Source of the DNA: JBHGXV01 sp041920505
GTDB taxonomy: Bacteria > Bacillota > Bacilli > Brevibacillales > Brevibacillaceae
Direction of reading: 5' to 3'
Length of the DNA: 64,000 bases
Assembly: GCA_041920505.1 (NCBI GenBank)
Contig: JBHGXV010000039.1
Location: forward strand, 124,001 to 188,000
A model generated the notes under the pieces. It was given only the letters and a program-made list of their open reading frames with translations, searched no databases and had not been told where the DNA came from. The position numbers and the translations under genes were made by a program. The first letter of the stretch is position 1; every line of letters starts with the position of its first letter. This document shows, piece after piece, positions 36,439 through 45,095 of the stretch.

Positions 36439-38829
36439 TCACACCTGTTGAAATTCAAAAATCCGCTGCGCGTATGCGGCCGCCAGCGAAGAGGCGCTCT
36501 CTCGGCTGTGCCCCTGGGAGATGATCGCCACCTGCGACTCCTCGGAGTCGGGCAAAATCAGCACCCAGCCTTGTGGATCGTACACCTTGATGCCGTCCAC
36601 CAGCTCCAATTGGCGACCTTTCATTTCTTCCATCATCCGGCGCATCACCTTGCCCTTGGACGCCCACGGGCAAAACACGGTCTTCCGCTCCATGTGGCAC
36701 GCGGGCAAGAGATCGGCGACCCGGCTCATCGGCTGCCCCTCCTGCGCCAGGTAGCAGAGGATTTTCACCAGGCTGTACACGGCGTCAAACAACGGATGGA
36801 ACCGGGCGTCGGCGGCCACCTCCATCATCGACCGCGGCGACACCTTGGTGCGCACCACCTGGACGTCCAACAATCGGGCGAGTCCCTCCAGCTCCATCGG
36901 TGCGCTGACCGGCAGGCCGATACGCGCTCCGCCGCCGCGCTGAAAGCTGGCGAGTAGTTGCAGGGCCAGCGTCTTTTCCTGGCTGAGCCGCTCCCCGGTC
37001 TCGCTGAACAACTCGAACCGCTCCCCGTTTTTGTCCAGTTTCACGGCGAGATCGGCCCGCTGTTTGGCCACGCCGTGCCGGATGGAACCATACTGGACCA
37101 CTACGCCCAGCGTGTCGAACAACGGGGCGAGGAAGGCGGGCAAAAACCGCTGGTCGCAGTCGATCAGCAAACGGAACCGCCGTCGCCGCAACAGGTCGGC
37201 GTCGATGTCGTCGAGCAGCGCCTTCACATACGCCTGTTCCACATTGTGCTCCAGGTGCAGTTTGCCCAACTGATCGGTGAGCGAGCGGACAAACGTTTCC
37301 TGCCAGTAGGCGTTTTCGATCTTGCGCGCGAAGTCGGACGAAATCGGCAAGCCCTTGTCGTCAAAAAACTGGATGACCACGTGTTTGCTGTCGAGCGGCT
37401 CGGCCATGTACAGATGAATCGCGCCCTGGCAGGCGAAGCTGCGCACCCCGAAGCGGGTGATAGGCGCGATCGCCACCCCGAAATCGACCGTGTCCACTCC
37501 GGACGAACACAAACTGGTCATCACGCTGTGTTTCAACAGTTGGGCGAACGGATGGGCGCACGCGGACAGGGCGATTCGGTTGCCCGGCTTGAGCAGGTAG
37601 GCATACGCCGAGGCCAGACGGGTGACAAACTCGGGCGTGATGTCCACGTTCGCAAGCCCTTTTACCCCCTGACTGCCAAACAGGTTTTTTGACAGTTTCC
37701 CTCCGTAGATGAGCGACGAACTGACGGTCGCGTTTTCGCCCACTTCTTTCTGCGGCCAGATTTTCACCCCGGCTTTCACAAGCGATTTGGCTCCGATGCG
37801 GGCGTGGTCGCCGATCACCGCTCCTTCGCCCAGCACGACGCCGGGAGCGATGTGGACACTGCGGCAGAGCGTGGTTCCGGTCACCTCCGCCTTTTGGCCG
37901 ACAAACGCGTTTTCCCAGAGAATCGCCCGCGACAGCTTCGTGCCGGCGGCGATCGTCGCGTTGTTGCCGATCACCGAATAGGCACCGACCGACACACCGG
38001 TTTGCAGGTGGGCCTGTTCGCCGATGTAAGCGGGCCCCTCGATCCGCACCGAAGAGTCGATTTTTACGCCCGGCTCCAGGTAAATGTGCGGGGCGATCTC
38101 TCGCGCCTTGATCGCGACGCGGACACGGCCGTCCAACATGTCAAACTGCGCCTGGCGGTACACCTCCAGGGTGCCGATGTCCGACCAGTACCCGCTGGCG
38201 GCGTAGCCGTACAACGGCTTGTCGTCGCGCAACAGTCGCGGAAACAGGTCTCTGCTGAAGTCCGCTTCCGTCTCGGCCTCCAGGCAGTCCAGCACCTCTG
38301 GCTCAAGGATGTACATGCCGGTGTTGACTGTGTCGCTGAACACTTCCGACCAATTGGGCTTTTCCAGGAAGCGGATGATTTTGCCGTCGTCGTCGGTCAT
38401 CACCACGCCGAATTCCAGCGGATTGTCTACCTTGGTCAGCACCAGTGTGGCCAGTGCCCCCTTGGCTTCGTGAAACGCGATGGCCGCGCCAAGATCGATG
38501 TCGGTCAAGGCGTCGCCGCTGATGACGAGGAAGCGTTCGTCGAGGAAGTCCTCGCAGTTTTTCACGCTGCCCGCCGTCCCGAGCGGTGTCGTCTCCTCGT
38601 AGTAGCGGATGCGAACGCCAAAGCGGGAACCGTCGCCAAAATAGCGTTTGATCACTTCCGGCAAATACTGCACCGTCACGGCAATGTCTGTGATGCCGTG
38701 CGCTTTCAACAGGTCGATCATGTACTCCATGCAGGGCCGATTCAACAGCGGCACCATCGGTTTGGGGGTGTGGCAGGTGACGGGACGTAGACGGGTACCT
38801 TTTCCGCCGGCCATGATCACTGCTTTCAT
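36439..38829 (-). CDS. Sugar nucleotidyltransferase fused to a degenerate phosphomutase-like domain
   Basis: A 796-residue fusion. Residues 1-230 are a nucleotidyltransferase (MAGGKGTRLRPVTCHTPKPM, with SGDALTDIDL as metal site). Residues about 245-375 form a left-handed beta-helix with hexapeptide repeats. Residues about 385-796 resemble a phosphohexomutase, but the serine loop TxSHNP is not present; the corresponding region reads FACQGAIHLYMAEPL. No intact DGDADR or RPSGTEP loop is visible either. This half is therefore probably regulatory or structural. Full-length relatives are labelled mannose-1-phosphate guanylyltransferase, but by context the product may be ADP- or GDP-glucose for the neighbouring GT4 domain. 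Twelve bp after the GH57-GT gene. Confidence 0.87.
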   Translation of the reverse strand: MKAVIMAGGKGTRLRPVTCHTPKPMVPLLNRPCMEYMIDLLKAHGITDIAVTVQYLPEVIKRYFGDGSRFGVRIRYYEETTPLGTAGSVKNCEDFLDERFLVISGDALTDIDLGAAIAFHEAKGALATLVLTKVDNPLEFGVVMTDDDGKIIRFLEKPNWSEVFSDTVNTGMYILEPEVLDCLEAETEADFSRDLFPRLLRDDKPLYGYAASGYWSDIGTLEVYRQAQFDMLDGRVRVAIKAREIAPHIYLEPGVKIDSSVRIEGPAYIGEQAHLQTGVSVGAYSVIGNNATIAAGTKLSRAILWENAFVGQKAEVTGTTLCRSVHIAPGVVLGEGAVIGDHARIGAKSLVKAGVKIWPQKEVGENATVSSSLIYGGKLSKNLFGSQGVKGLANVDITPEFVTRLASAYAYLLKPGNRIALSACAHPFAQLLKHSVMTSLCSSGVDTVDFGVAIAPITRFGVRSFACQGAIHLYMAEPLDSKHVVIQFFDDKGLPISSDFARKIENAYWQETFVRSLTDQLGKLHLEHNVEQAYVKALLDDIDADLLRRRRFRLLIDCDQRFLPAFLAPLFDTLGVVVQYGSIRHGVAKQRADLAVKLDKNGERFELFSETGERLSQEKTLALQLLASFQRGGGARIGLPVSAPMELEGLARLLDVQVVRTKVSPRSMMEVAADARFHPLFDAVYSLVKILCYLAQEGQPMSRVADLLPACHMERKTVFCPWASKGKVMRRMMEEMKGRQLELVDGIKVYDPQGWVLILPDSEESQVAIISQGHSRESASSLAAAYAQRIFEFQQV

Positions 38830-38841
38830 CCATTCTCCTCC

Positions 38842-41691
38842 TTATTCATACAACGCGACCGGCTCCGGAACGATCGAGCGATAGAGCCGGAGCGTGTCGC
38901 CTGCAATCCGTGTCCAGTCATACAGGGACAATTCGGCCAACGCCGTTTCCGCCATCGCCTGGCAGGTAGCCGGGGAATCCAGCATCCACGTTAGTTGGGT
39001 GACGAGCGATTGGACGTCTCCCGGGTACATTTTCGCTCCGTTTTCGCCATGCCGGACGATGGCGCCAAGCCCGCCCGTATCGGCCACCAGCACCGGCGCT
39101 CGAAACGACATCGCCTCCAGCGCCACGATGCCGAACGGTTCGTACAGACTGGGAAATACCGCCACGTCGGCCAGCCGGAACAGCCGGTTGCGTGTCTCGT
39201 CGTCGACGAAGCCGGTAAACAACACCTTGTCGCCCCAACCGGCCTTTGCCGCCTGCCGCCGAAACGCCTCCAGCATCGGTCCCGTGCCCGCGAGGACGAA
39301 TTTGGCCTTCGGCTGGCGCGCCAGGACAAAAGGAGCCGCTTCCAGCAACAGGTGCACCCCTTTTTCCCGCACCATCCGGCCGACGAAGTAAATGATCTTC
39401 TCCTCGGGCAGGGCAAACCGCCGACGAAAGGCCTCCCGGTCGACAAGTGAAGCGTCCGCGTCGTCCGCCGGTTCGATCCCGTTGGGCAACACGGCCAGTT
39501 TGTCGGCCGGCAGGTTAAACAGCCGTTTCAGTTCGTCCGCCATATAGTCGCTGCAGACGATTACCCGCCAGGCCTCGCAGATAAGCTCCCGCTCCGTCCG
39601 GTGGATGCGCTCCTGCAAGGGGGTGTGAATGCCGTGGTTGCGGCCATGCTCGGTGGCGTGAATAGTCGCCACCAACGGCAGGCGGAAGCGCCGCTTCGCC
39701 TCGATCGCCGCGCACGCGACCAACCAGTCGTGGGCGTGAACCAGATCGATGGCAAGCCCCACCTCCAACAGCCGCTCCAGTTCGTCCGCCATCGCCAGAT
39801 TCAATTGAAACACCCAGTCCAAAAAGTCGCTCGCCCCGTCCGGCTGGTACGTCCGCACACGCTGTACGCGGATGCCCTCCATCACCTCCCGTTCGGGGGC
39901 GCCGTGCGCCGATCCGGTCAGCACGTGCACCTCCACATCGTGTCGAACCAGATGTCGGGAAAGATCGTAAACGGCCTTGGACAGTCCCCCCACGGTACGG
40001 GGAGGGAACTCCCAACTGAGCATCAGCACCCGCAGCGCCGGCCGGGAGGTTCTCGCCCGGGCGGCCGCGACAGAGCCGTGCGATATGTTCACTTTATGCG
40101 CACATGCGGGCAAATAGTACGACACATTGATTTCCGGAAAAATCGGAAAATCCCCCTCCAGACGGGACAGTTCCGCCTCGTCCAACTGATCCTGCCGCAA
40201 CCGTTCACAAAGCGTCTGAAACCGCGCGAGATGGTCGTGCGTCCGGCGCACCGCGTACTCCACCATCGTCTTGTTGTCCATGATGAACGCCCAGTCGCTG
40301 CTTTGCGCCAGCAACAGTTCGCGGGCGGCCTGTGCCAGTGCCCGCGCCTGAAGTGGCGTCGGGTCCAAAAAGGTTTCGGCCAGCTCGATCATCTGCCGCT
40401 CCGCGCGGTGCAGATGGCGGTAGATCCAGTCGTTTTGCCCGTTGAGCCAGACTTCGCCGTAGCCGTTGCGCCCCCAGGAGCACATCGGCAGGCGGCCGCG
40501 GTCGTGCTCTTCATACATGTCCAGGTATTCAGACGGCGTGATCAGCTTGACTACCTCCGTGTCGCAGGCGATTTTGCGGAAGAGAACGTCAAGAAACATC
40601 GGCCCCTCATACCACCAGTGGCCGAACAGTTCGGCGTCGTACGGGGCGACGACGACCGGCTTGCGGTCCATCTGTGCCGCCAGGTACGCGATTTGCCGCT
40701 CCCGGTTGAACAGAAAGTCGCCAGCGTGCTCCGCCGCCTTTTCCCGCGCCCGCTCTGGGTTGTAGATCGCCTTTTCCCCGTGGTTGCCGGTGATCCGGTG
40801 ATACTTGAACCCGGTGTTGATCCTCAGTCCCGAAGGATGGATGTACGGCTTGATGTACTCGTAGTCGAGATCGTAGCCGATGTCCCGGTAATACTCGCGG
40901 TAGTCGTAATCGCCGGGATAGCCTTCGTGCGCGCTCCACACCTGCCGGGTCGACTCCTGGTCGCGGGCGAACGCGGCCACGCCGTGTTCGGTCAGCAAGG
41001 GCGCAAAGACGCCTCGGCGGGGCTTCGGGGTGGCGTGCGCGATCCCGTGCGTCTCGACGAAAAAGTAGCGCAATCCCGCTTCTTTCAACAGCCGGTCCAC
41101 CCCCGGCGCATACCCGCACTCCGGCAGCCAGATCCCCGCCGGTCTGGTGCCGAGAATCCGCTCGTGCGTCTCTACGCCGATGCGAATCTGGGCGCGCAAG
41201 GCTTCCTCTGTTTCGATGTACGGCAAAAACGCGTGCGTCGCCGCCGACGTGATCAACTCCAGCTTGCCGGTCGCCTGCAACCGCCGAAACGCCGCGATCA
41301 GGTTGTAGTCGTACTTGGCGCAGTAGGCGGCGATCTCGCGGAAACGGGCGAGGTACATCCGGGCGACGCGACGCTCGTCCGGCTTGTCCGCTGTCCGTTT
41401 GCCTTCCTTGAGCGCCAGTTCGATGCACGAAGCCAGGCGGGCCTTGAAGCGCGACTGGATGACCGGGTCATTTAGCATGCTTACAAGCGTCGGGGTGAGC
41501 GACATCGTCAGCCGAAAGTCGATACCATCGGCGATCAGTTTTTCCAGCACGATGAGAAGCGGCACATACGACTCCAGCATCGCCTCGTACACCCAGCGCT
41601 CCTCCAGATAATCGTCCCGATCGGCGTGCCGAACGTACGGCAGGTGGGCGTGCAGGACGAGAGAGAGAAAGCCTTTTTCCACCGTGGACAC
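38842..41691 (-). CDS. GH57 1,4-alpha-glucan branching enzyme fused to GT4-like glycosyltransferase
   Basis: A 949-residue two-enzyme fusion. Residues 1-535 are a GH57/DUF1957 domain: LVLHAHLPYV (11-20), the nucleophile in GIWLPECGY (E191) and the acid in APYDAELFGHWW (D352), typical of 1,4-alpha-glucan branching enzymes. Residues about 553-949 are a GT-B glycosyltransferase with the synthase-like N-terminus LMLSWEFPPRTVGGLS, HAHDWLVA, and the EPFGIVALEAM (E-x7-E) donor site, characteristic of GT4 glycogen/starch synthases. One polypeptide could thus both extend and branch an alpha-glucan. It starts five bp after the DUF4912 gene. Core gene of the operon. Confidence 0.9.
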   Translation of the reverse strand: MSTVEKGFLSLVLHAHLPYVRHADRDDYLEERWVYEAMLESYVPLLIVLEKLIADGIDFRLTMSLTPTLVSMLNDPVIQSRFKARLASCIELALKEGKRTADKPDERRVARMYLARFREIAAYCAKYDYNLIAAFRRLQATGKLELITSAATHAFLPYIETEEALRAQIRIGVETHERILGTRPAGIWLPECGYAPGVDRLLKEAGLRYFFVETHGIAHATPKPRRGVFAPLLTEHGVAAFARDQESTRQVWSAHEGYPGDYDYREYYRDIGYDLDYEYIKPYIHPSGLRINTGFKYHRITGNHGEKAIYNPERAREKAAEHAGDFLFNRERQIAYLAAQMDRKPVVVAPYDAELFGHWWYEGPMFLDVLFRKIACDTEVVKLITPSEYLDMYEEHDRGRLPMCSWGRNGYGEVWLNGQNDWIYRHLHRAERQMIELAETFLDPTPLQARALAQAARELLLAQSSDWAFIMDNKTMVEYAVRRTHDHLARFQTLCERLRQDQLDEAELSRLEGDFPIFPEINVSYYLPACAHKVNISHGSVAAARARTSRPALRVLMLSWEFPPRTVGGLSKAVYDLSRHLVRHDVEVHVLTGSAHGAPEREVMEGIRVQRVRTYQPDGASDFLDWVFQLNLAMADELERLLEVGLAIDLVHAHDWLVACAAIEAKRRFRLPLVATIHATEHGRNHGIHTPLQERIHRTERELICEAWRVIVCSDYMADELKRLFNLPADKLAVLPNGIEPADDADASLVDREAFRRRFALPEEKIIYFVGRMVREKGVHLLLEAAPFVLARQPKAKFVLAGTGPMLEAFRRQAAKAGWGDKVLFTGFVDDETRNRLFRLADVAVFPSLYEPFGIVALEAMSFRAPVLVADTGGLGAIVRHGENGAKMYPGDVQSLVTQLTWMLDSPATCQAMAETALAELSLYDWTRIAGDTLRLYRSIVPEPVALYE

Positions 41692-41696
41692 CTCGC

Positions 41697-42368
41697 TTAC
41701 CCGGAGTAGACGGAATAGGACGAAAAGTTCTCAAACCACGCCGGGCGGCTCGGATCGCCTGCGGGCTCGATCAGCGGATCGCCCCACGGCGCTTCGCAAT
41801 TGCGCGGCGTGGCGGTCGGCTGTGAGCGCAGGATCGGGCAAAAACGCCCGTCGTGAAACAATCCGAAGTCGGCGATGTACGTGCGTCCCGGCTGGACGTG
41901 GGTGATGTACCACGAACGGGCTTGGTCGCTCACGATGATGTCCCGCCAGCCGTGTGCGTTGGCACCGTCAAAGAAGCGGTCCGTGACGTCGTAGAGGCGG
42001 AGGCCTTTTTGCAAAGAGCGAAAATCGGTGTGCAAATAAGAGGCGACCATGCGCATGCGCGGCCAGGTGATTTCCCAGTAGGCGTGCAACACGGTCGGGC
42101 TTTGCGGCATGAGTTTGATGCGGTTTTCGCCGTAAAAGTCGGGCAACTGCCACGAAGGCTTGGTTGCTTCCATGTTCGGCGGCGTGTCGTGCGGAACGCT
42201 GACGGTCGGGGAAAGATCCTGGCGGGTCGGCTCCGTCTGTTTTGCCGCCTGGCTCGATTGGTGCTTGCGCAGTTGGTAGCGGACTTGTCCTGGCGTCAGA
42301 CCGCACTCGCGGGCGATCTTCGCAATCGGCACAGACTGTGCGCGCAGTTGCAAGATTCGTTCAATCAT
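41697..42368 (-). CDS. DUF4912 protein with N-terminal helix-turn-helix
   Basis: A 223-residue protein starting at ATG 42368 behind AAAGGAG. Residues 1-40 hold an HTH of the homeodomain/resolvase type (VPIAKIARECGLTPGQVRYQLRKH). A Ser/Thr/Pro-rich linker follows. Residues about 75-200 match DUF4912 (YGENRIKLMPQSPTVLHAYWEI, then WYITHVQPGRTYIADFGLF), which looks like an immunoglobulin-like/CBM-type beta-sandwich. A carbohydrate-binding fold joined to an HTH suggests a glucan-responsive regulator or a scaffold for the operon's enzymes. First gene of the alpha-glucan operon. Confidence 0.75.
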   Translation of the reverse strand: MIERILQLRAQSVPIAKIARECGLTPGQVRYQLRKHQSSQAAKQTEPTRQDLSPTVSVPHDTPPNMEATKPSWQLPDFYGENRIKLMPQSPTVLHAYWEITWPRMRMVASYLHTDFRSLQKGLRLYDVTDRFFDGANAHGWRDIIVSDQARSWYITHVQPGRTYIADFGLFHDGRFCPILRSQPTATPRNCEAPWGDPLIEPAGDPSRPAWFENFSSYSVYSG

Positions 42369-42404
42369 CGTAGAGCGCTCCTTTCCTGTCCATTCACAAG
42401 CCCC

Positions 42405-42511
42405 AGTATAGCGCAGGCGGCGAACGAAGACTGTCGAACCCTCGGTGCGCAACGCTTGTTCTTTTGTCGATGCCGGTGCGGATTTTCGTTTTTGACCTGC
42501 GGTATGTCGAA
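42405..42511 (-). promoter_or_regulatory. Candidate Spo0A-controlled promoter of the alpha-glucan operon
   Basis: The minus strand has TATACT (42410-42405) with TTCGACA (42438-42432) placed 21 bp upstream. TTCGACA is the complement of a perfect 0A box TGTCGAA. A second perfect TGTCGAA lies at 42505-42511 and a TGTCGAT at 42465-42471. Long -35/-10 spacing with 0A boxes at the -35 recalls the spoIIG class of Spo0A-activated promoters. Confidence 0.5.
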
Positions 42512-42523
42512 GCGTTTGCAAAC

Positions 42524-42558
42524 AAAAAAAGCACGCTCCTCTGTGTTAAGGAACGTGC
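42524..42558 (-). terminator. topB terminator
   Basis: GCACGTTCCT pairs with AGGAGCGTGC on the minus strand, followed by TTTTTTT, 18 bp after the topB stop. Confidence 0.88.
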
Positions 42559-42575
42559 CTGGTGAACACCCGCCG

Positions 42576-44828
42576 TCAGGCCGTCGAGCCGTTGGCCGGT
42601 TCGGGGGCGTCGCCGCCTTCGCTCTGGTGTACCTGCTTCACCTCAAAACCCAGCTTCCGTTGCTGCGCGTCCCAGACGAGCCAGGCGTCGAAGCGGCGGT
42701 TGGCTTTGACGAAGCCTTTCACCAGATTGGATTTGCCCTTCTCCAACAGTTTTTTCAGATTGGCGGGCGTGAGCGACTTGCCCAGCAGTTTCTTGGGAAA
42801 AGTCACGCCGCATTGCGTGTCGCGGTAATGCGAGCAGCCGTAAAACCGGCCTTTGTCGACAATCGCCCCGCCGCATGCCGGACAAGGGCCGATCATCTCG
42901 CCCGGCTGCCCCGCCCCTGCCGTCGCTGCGCGTTTGGCCGAAGCCTTGCCTCTTGCCGACCGCTTCGGTGGCGCCTTAAGGCCGGCGGGGTCTACCTGCC
43001 AGGCGGGAGCCTGCGCCATAGCGTCCTCGACGATTTTTTGGCTCAGCTTCTTTACCTGTTCAAGGAACGCCTCGGACGACGCCTTGCCTTCGCCGATTTC
43101 CGCGAGCCGCTGTTCCCAGCGGGCGGTCATCTCCGGTGAGGCGAGGATTTTGTCGCCGATGGCGTCGATCAGCATGATGCCTTTCGGCGTGGCGTACACC
43201 TGATTCTGTTTCACTTCGATGTAGTGGCGCTCTTTGAGCATGCTGATGATGCCCGCCCGCGTCGCCTCGGTTCCCAGCCCCTCTGTCTTCGTCAGCACTT
43301 TTTCCAGTTCCTCGTCGTCCACGTGCTTGCCGACCGTTTTCATCAAGGTGATCAGTTGTCCTTCGGTGTAGCGCTTGGGCGGCTGGGTCATGCTCTCCCT
43401 GACGCGCGCGTCGTCCACCCGCCCCTCCTCACATGGCGCAAGCGGCGGAAGCTTCTTCTCCTCCTCTGCCTCCTGCTTCGCGTCCTGGAACACTACCTGC
43501 CGCCAGCCCGGCTGCACCAGCCGCGTCCCTTTGCTGACAAATTGCGCCCGTCCGTCGACCAGCGTGAGAACGGTGGTGTAGGCAAACACGGCCGCGTCGA
43601 AATGGGCGGCGATCAGCCGACGGGCGACCAGATCGTAGATGTTGCGCTCGTCCTTCGACAGCCGGGACACATCGGGCACCTGTTCCGTCGGGATGATCGC
43701 GTAGTGGTCGGTCACCTTTTTTTCGTTGACATAGCGCCTGTTGCCCAAAAGCGAATGCTGCGGCGTCGGGAAAAACGAGCGGTACGGGTCCTGTTGGCTT
43801 AGCTTGCGCAAAATCTCGGGAAACGTCCGGGCCTCCCCTTCGGTGACGAAGCTGGAGTCGGAGCGCGGATAGGACAGGACGCCTTTCAGGTAGAGCTTTT
43901 GCGCGATCTCCAGCGTCTTTTTCGGCGAATACTTGTACAGCTTGTTGGCCGTGGCTTGCAGGGTCGAGAGGGTAAACAGCAGCGGCGGCTGATACTCTTT
44001 GCGCTCTGTCTTTACGTCTCGCACCCGCGCCGGTTTTCCCTGGCAAAACGCGGCGATTTTCTGCGCCAGCTCCGCATGGTCGATCCGCGATTGGCCGTCC
44101 TTCTCCCAGACGCCCTCGTACCGTTTTCCGTCCATGTCAAACACAGCCGTCACTTCCCAGAACGGCTCCGGGCGAAACTGGGCGATCTCCTTTTCCCGCT
44201 TCACCACCAGCGCGAGTGTCGGCGTCTGCACGCGCCCGGCGGAAAACACGTCGGACGCGCCCTTCTCCCGGAACAACAGCGTGTACACCCGTGAAGCGTT
44301 CATGCCGACCAGCCAGTCGGCACAAGCCCGGCTGTACGCTTCCCGATACAGATTGCGCGTCTCGGACTCGTCCAGCAGATGGCGGAACCCCTCGCGGATC
44401 GCGTTTGTCGTCAAGGACGAGATCCACAGCCGCTGCATCGGCTTGCGCACGCCGCACAACTGGACGATGGTCCTAACGATCAACTCTCCTTCGCGTCCGG
44501 CGTCGCCCGCGTGGATGATCCCGGTCACCTCCGGACGTTTCAGCAGTTGTTTGATCACAGCGAACTGCTTGGCTTTGGATAGCATCACCCGGTGCTGAAA
44601 CGAGTCGGGGATGATCGGCAGCGTCGAGAGCGTCCAGCGTTTCCATTCCGGCTTGTACGCCTCGGGCGGGACCAGTTCGCAGATGTGGCCCACCGCCCAG
44701 GTGACGTACGCCCCTTTGGGAAAGAACTCGTTGGGCATGATCTGCCAATACCCTTGCTGCTTTTTGTGCGGGAACGGCTGGGCCAGTTTGGCAGCCTGAT
44801 CCGGTTTTTCGGCGATAATCACTTTCAT
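42576..44828 (-). CDS. topB: DNA topoisomerase III
   Basis: A 750-residue type IA topoisomerase. The start ATG 44828 gives the family N-terminus MKVIIAEKPDQAAKLAQPF. Visible sites: Toprim DAGREGE (about 108-114), SAGRVQTPTLALVV (about 196-209) and the catalytic tyrosine in VLSYPRSDSS (Y320). The C-terminus has a Cys-containing zinc-ribbon-like segment (PCPACGGAI, then YGCSHYRDTQCG, about 640-670). It decatenates DNA and resolves recombination intermediates with RecQ-type helicases. The leader contains a hairpin with a T-run between promoter and start. Confidence 0.95.
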   Translation of the reverse strand: MKVIIAEKPDQAAKLAQPFPHKKQQGYWQIMPNEFFPKGAYVTWAVGHICELVPPEAYKPEWKRWTLSTLPIIPDSFQHRVMLSKAKQFAVIKQLLKRPEVTGIIHAGDAGREGELIVRTIVQLCGVRKPMQRLWISSLTTNAIREGFRHLLDESETRNLYREAYSRACADWLVGMNASRVYTLLFREKGASDVFSAGRVQTPTLALVVKREKEIAQFRPEPFWEVTAVFDMDGKRYEGVWEKDGQSRIDHAELAQKIAAFCQGKPARVRDVKTERKEYQPPLLFTLSTLQATANKLYKYSPKKTLEIAQKLYLKGVLSYPRSDSSFVTEGEARTFPEILRKLSQQDPYRSFFPTPQHSLLGNRRYVNEKKVTDHYAIIPTEQVPDVSRLSKDERNIYDLVARRLIAAHFDAAVFAYTTVLTLVDGRAQFVSKGTRLVQPGWRQVVFQDAKQEAEEEKKLPPLAPCEEGRVDDARVRESMTQPPKRYTEGQLITLMKTVGKHVDDEELEKVLTKTEGLGTEATRAGIISMLKERHYIEVKQNQVYATPKGIMLIDAIGDKILASPEMTARWEQRLAEIGEGKASSEAFLEQVKKLSQKIVEDAMAQAPAWQVDPAGLKAPPKRSARGKASAKRAATAGAGQPGEMIGPCPACGGAIVDKGRFYGCSHYRDTQCGVTFPKKLLGKSLTPANLKKLLEKGKSNLVKGFVKANRRFDAWLVWDAQQRKLGFEVKQVHQSEGGDAPEPANGSTA

Positions 44829-44855
44829 CTGCTTGTCTTTTGCCCCCAAGCGGCG

Positions 44856-44891
44856 AAAAAAGATGACTCCCTCCGCCGAGAGCGTCATCTT
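44856..44891 (-). promoter_or_regulatory. Terminator-like hairpin in the topB leader
   Basis: On the minus strand AAGATGAC pairs with GTCATCTT, with an inner CTC/GAG helix, and is followed by TTTTTT. It lies between the topB promoter and ATG and may be an attenuator. Confidence 0.5.
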
Positions 44892-44918
44892 CGCCAAACC
44901 GTGATGAGATCTATCGCT

Positions 44919-44947
44919 ATTGTAGCGCGTTTGCGGACGATTCACAA
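44919..44947 (-). promoter_or_regulatory. Sigma-A promoter of topB
   Basis: TTGTGA (44947-44942), 17 bp, TACAAT (44924-44919) on the minus strand. The rest of the divergent gap up to 45095 shows only a weaker plus-strand candidate (TTTTCA, 16 bp, TAGAAT) for the oxidoreductase gene. Confidence 0.65.
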
Positions 44948-45095
44948 TCGTCGCATCCCCCCATCCGCTTACGTCCCCCTCGTTCCCGCCTCGCGCCGTT
45001 GCCACATCCGTCTGCAGTTTGCGAGCAGGAATTCTTTTCAGGTCATGGAATAACACTAGAATGAAGTCTGCTAGCGAGAGAAATGGGGAACGATT

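Noticed and set aside
34450..36957. Open frame of 835 codons on the plus strand
   Set aside because: It lies opposite the GH15 and nucleotidyltransferase genes, has a composition dominated by Arg, His, Val and Gln typical of antisense frames in GC-rich DNA, and no ribosome site.
39601..41475. Open frame of 624 codons on the plus strand
   Set aside because: Antisense shadow of the GH57-GT4 fusion, whose catalytic motifs are all in the minus-strand frame.
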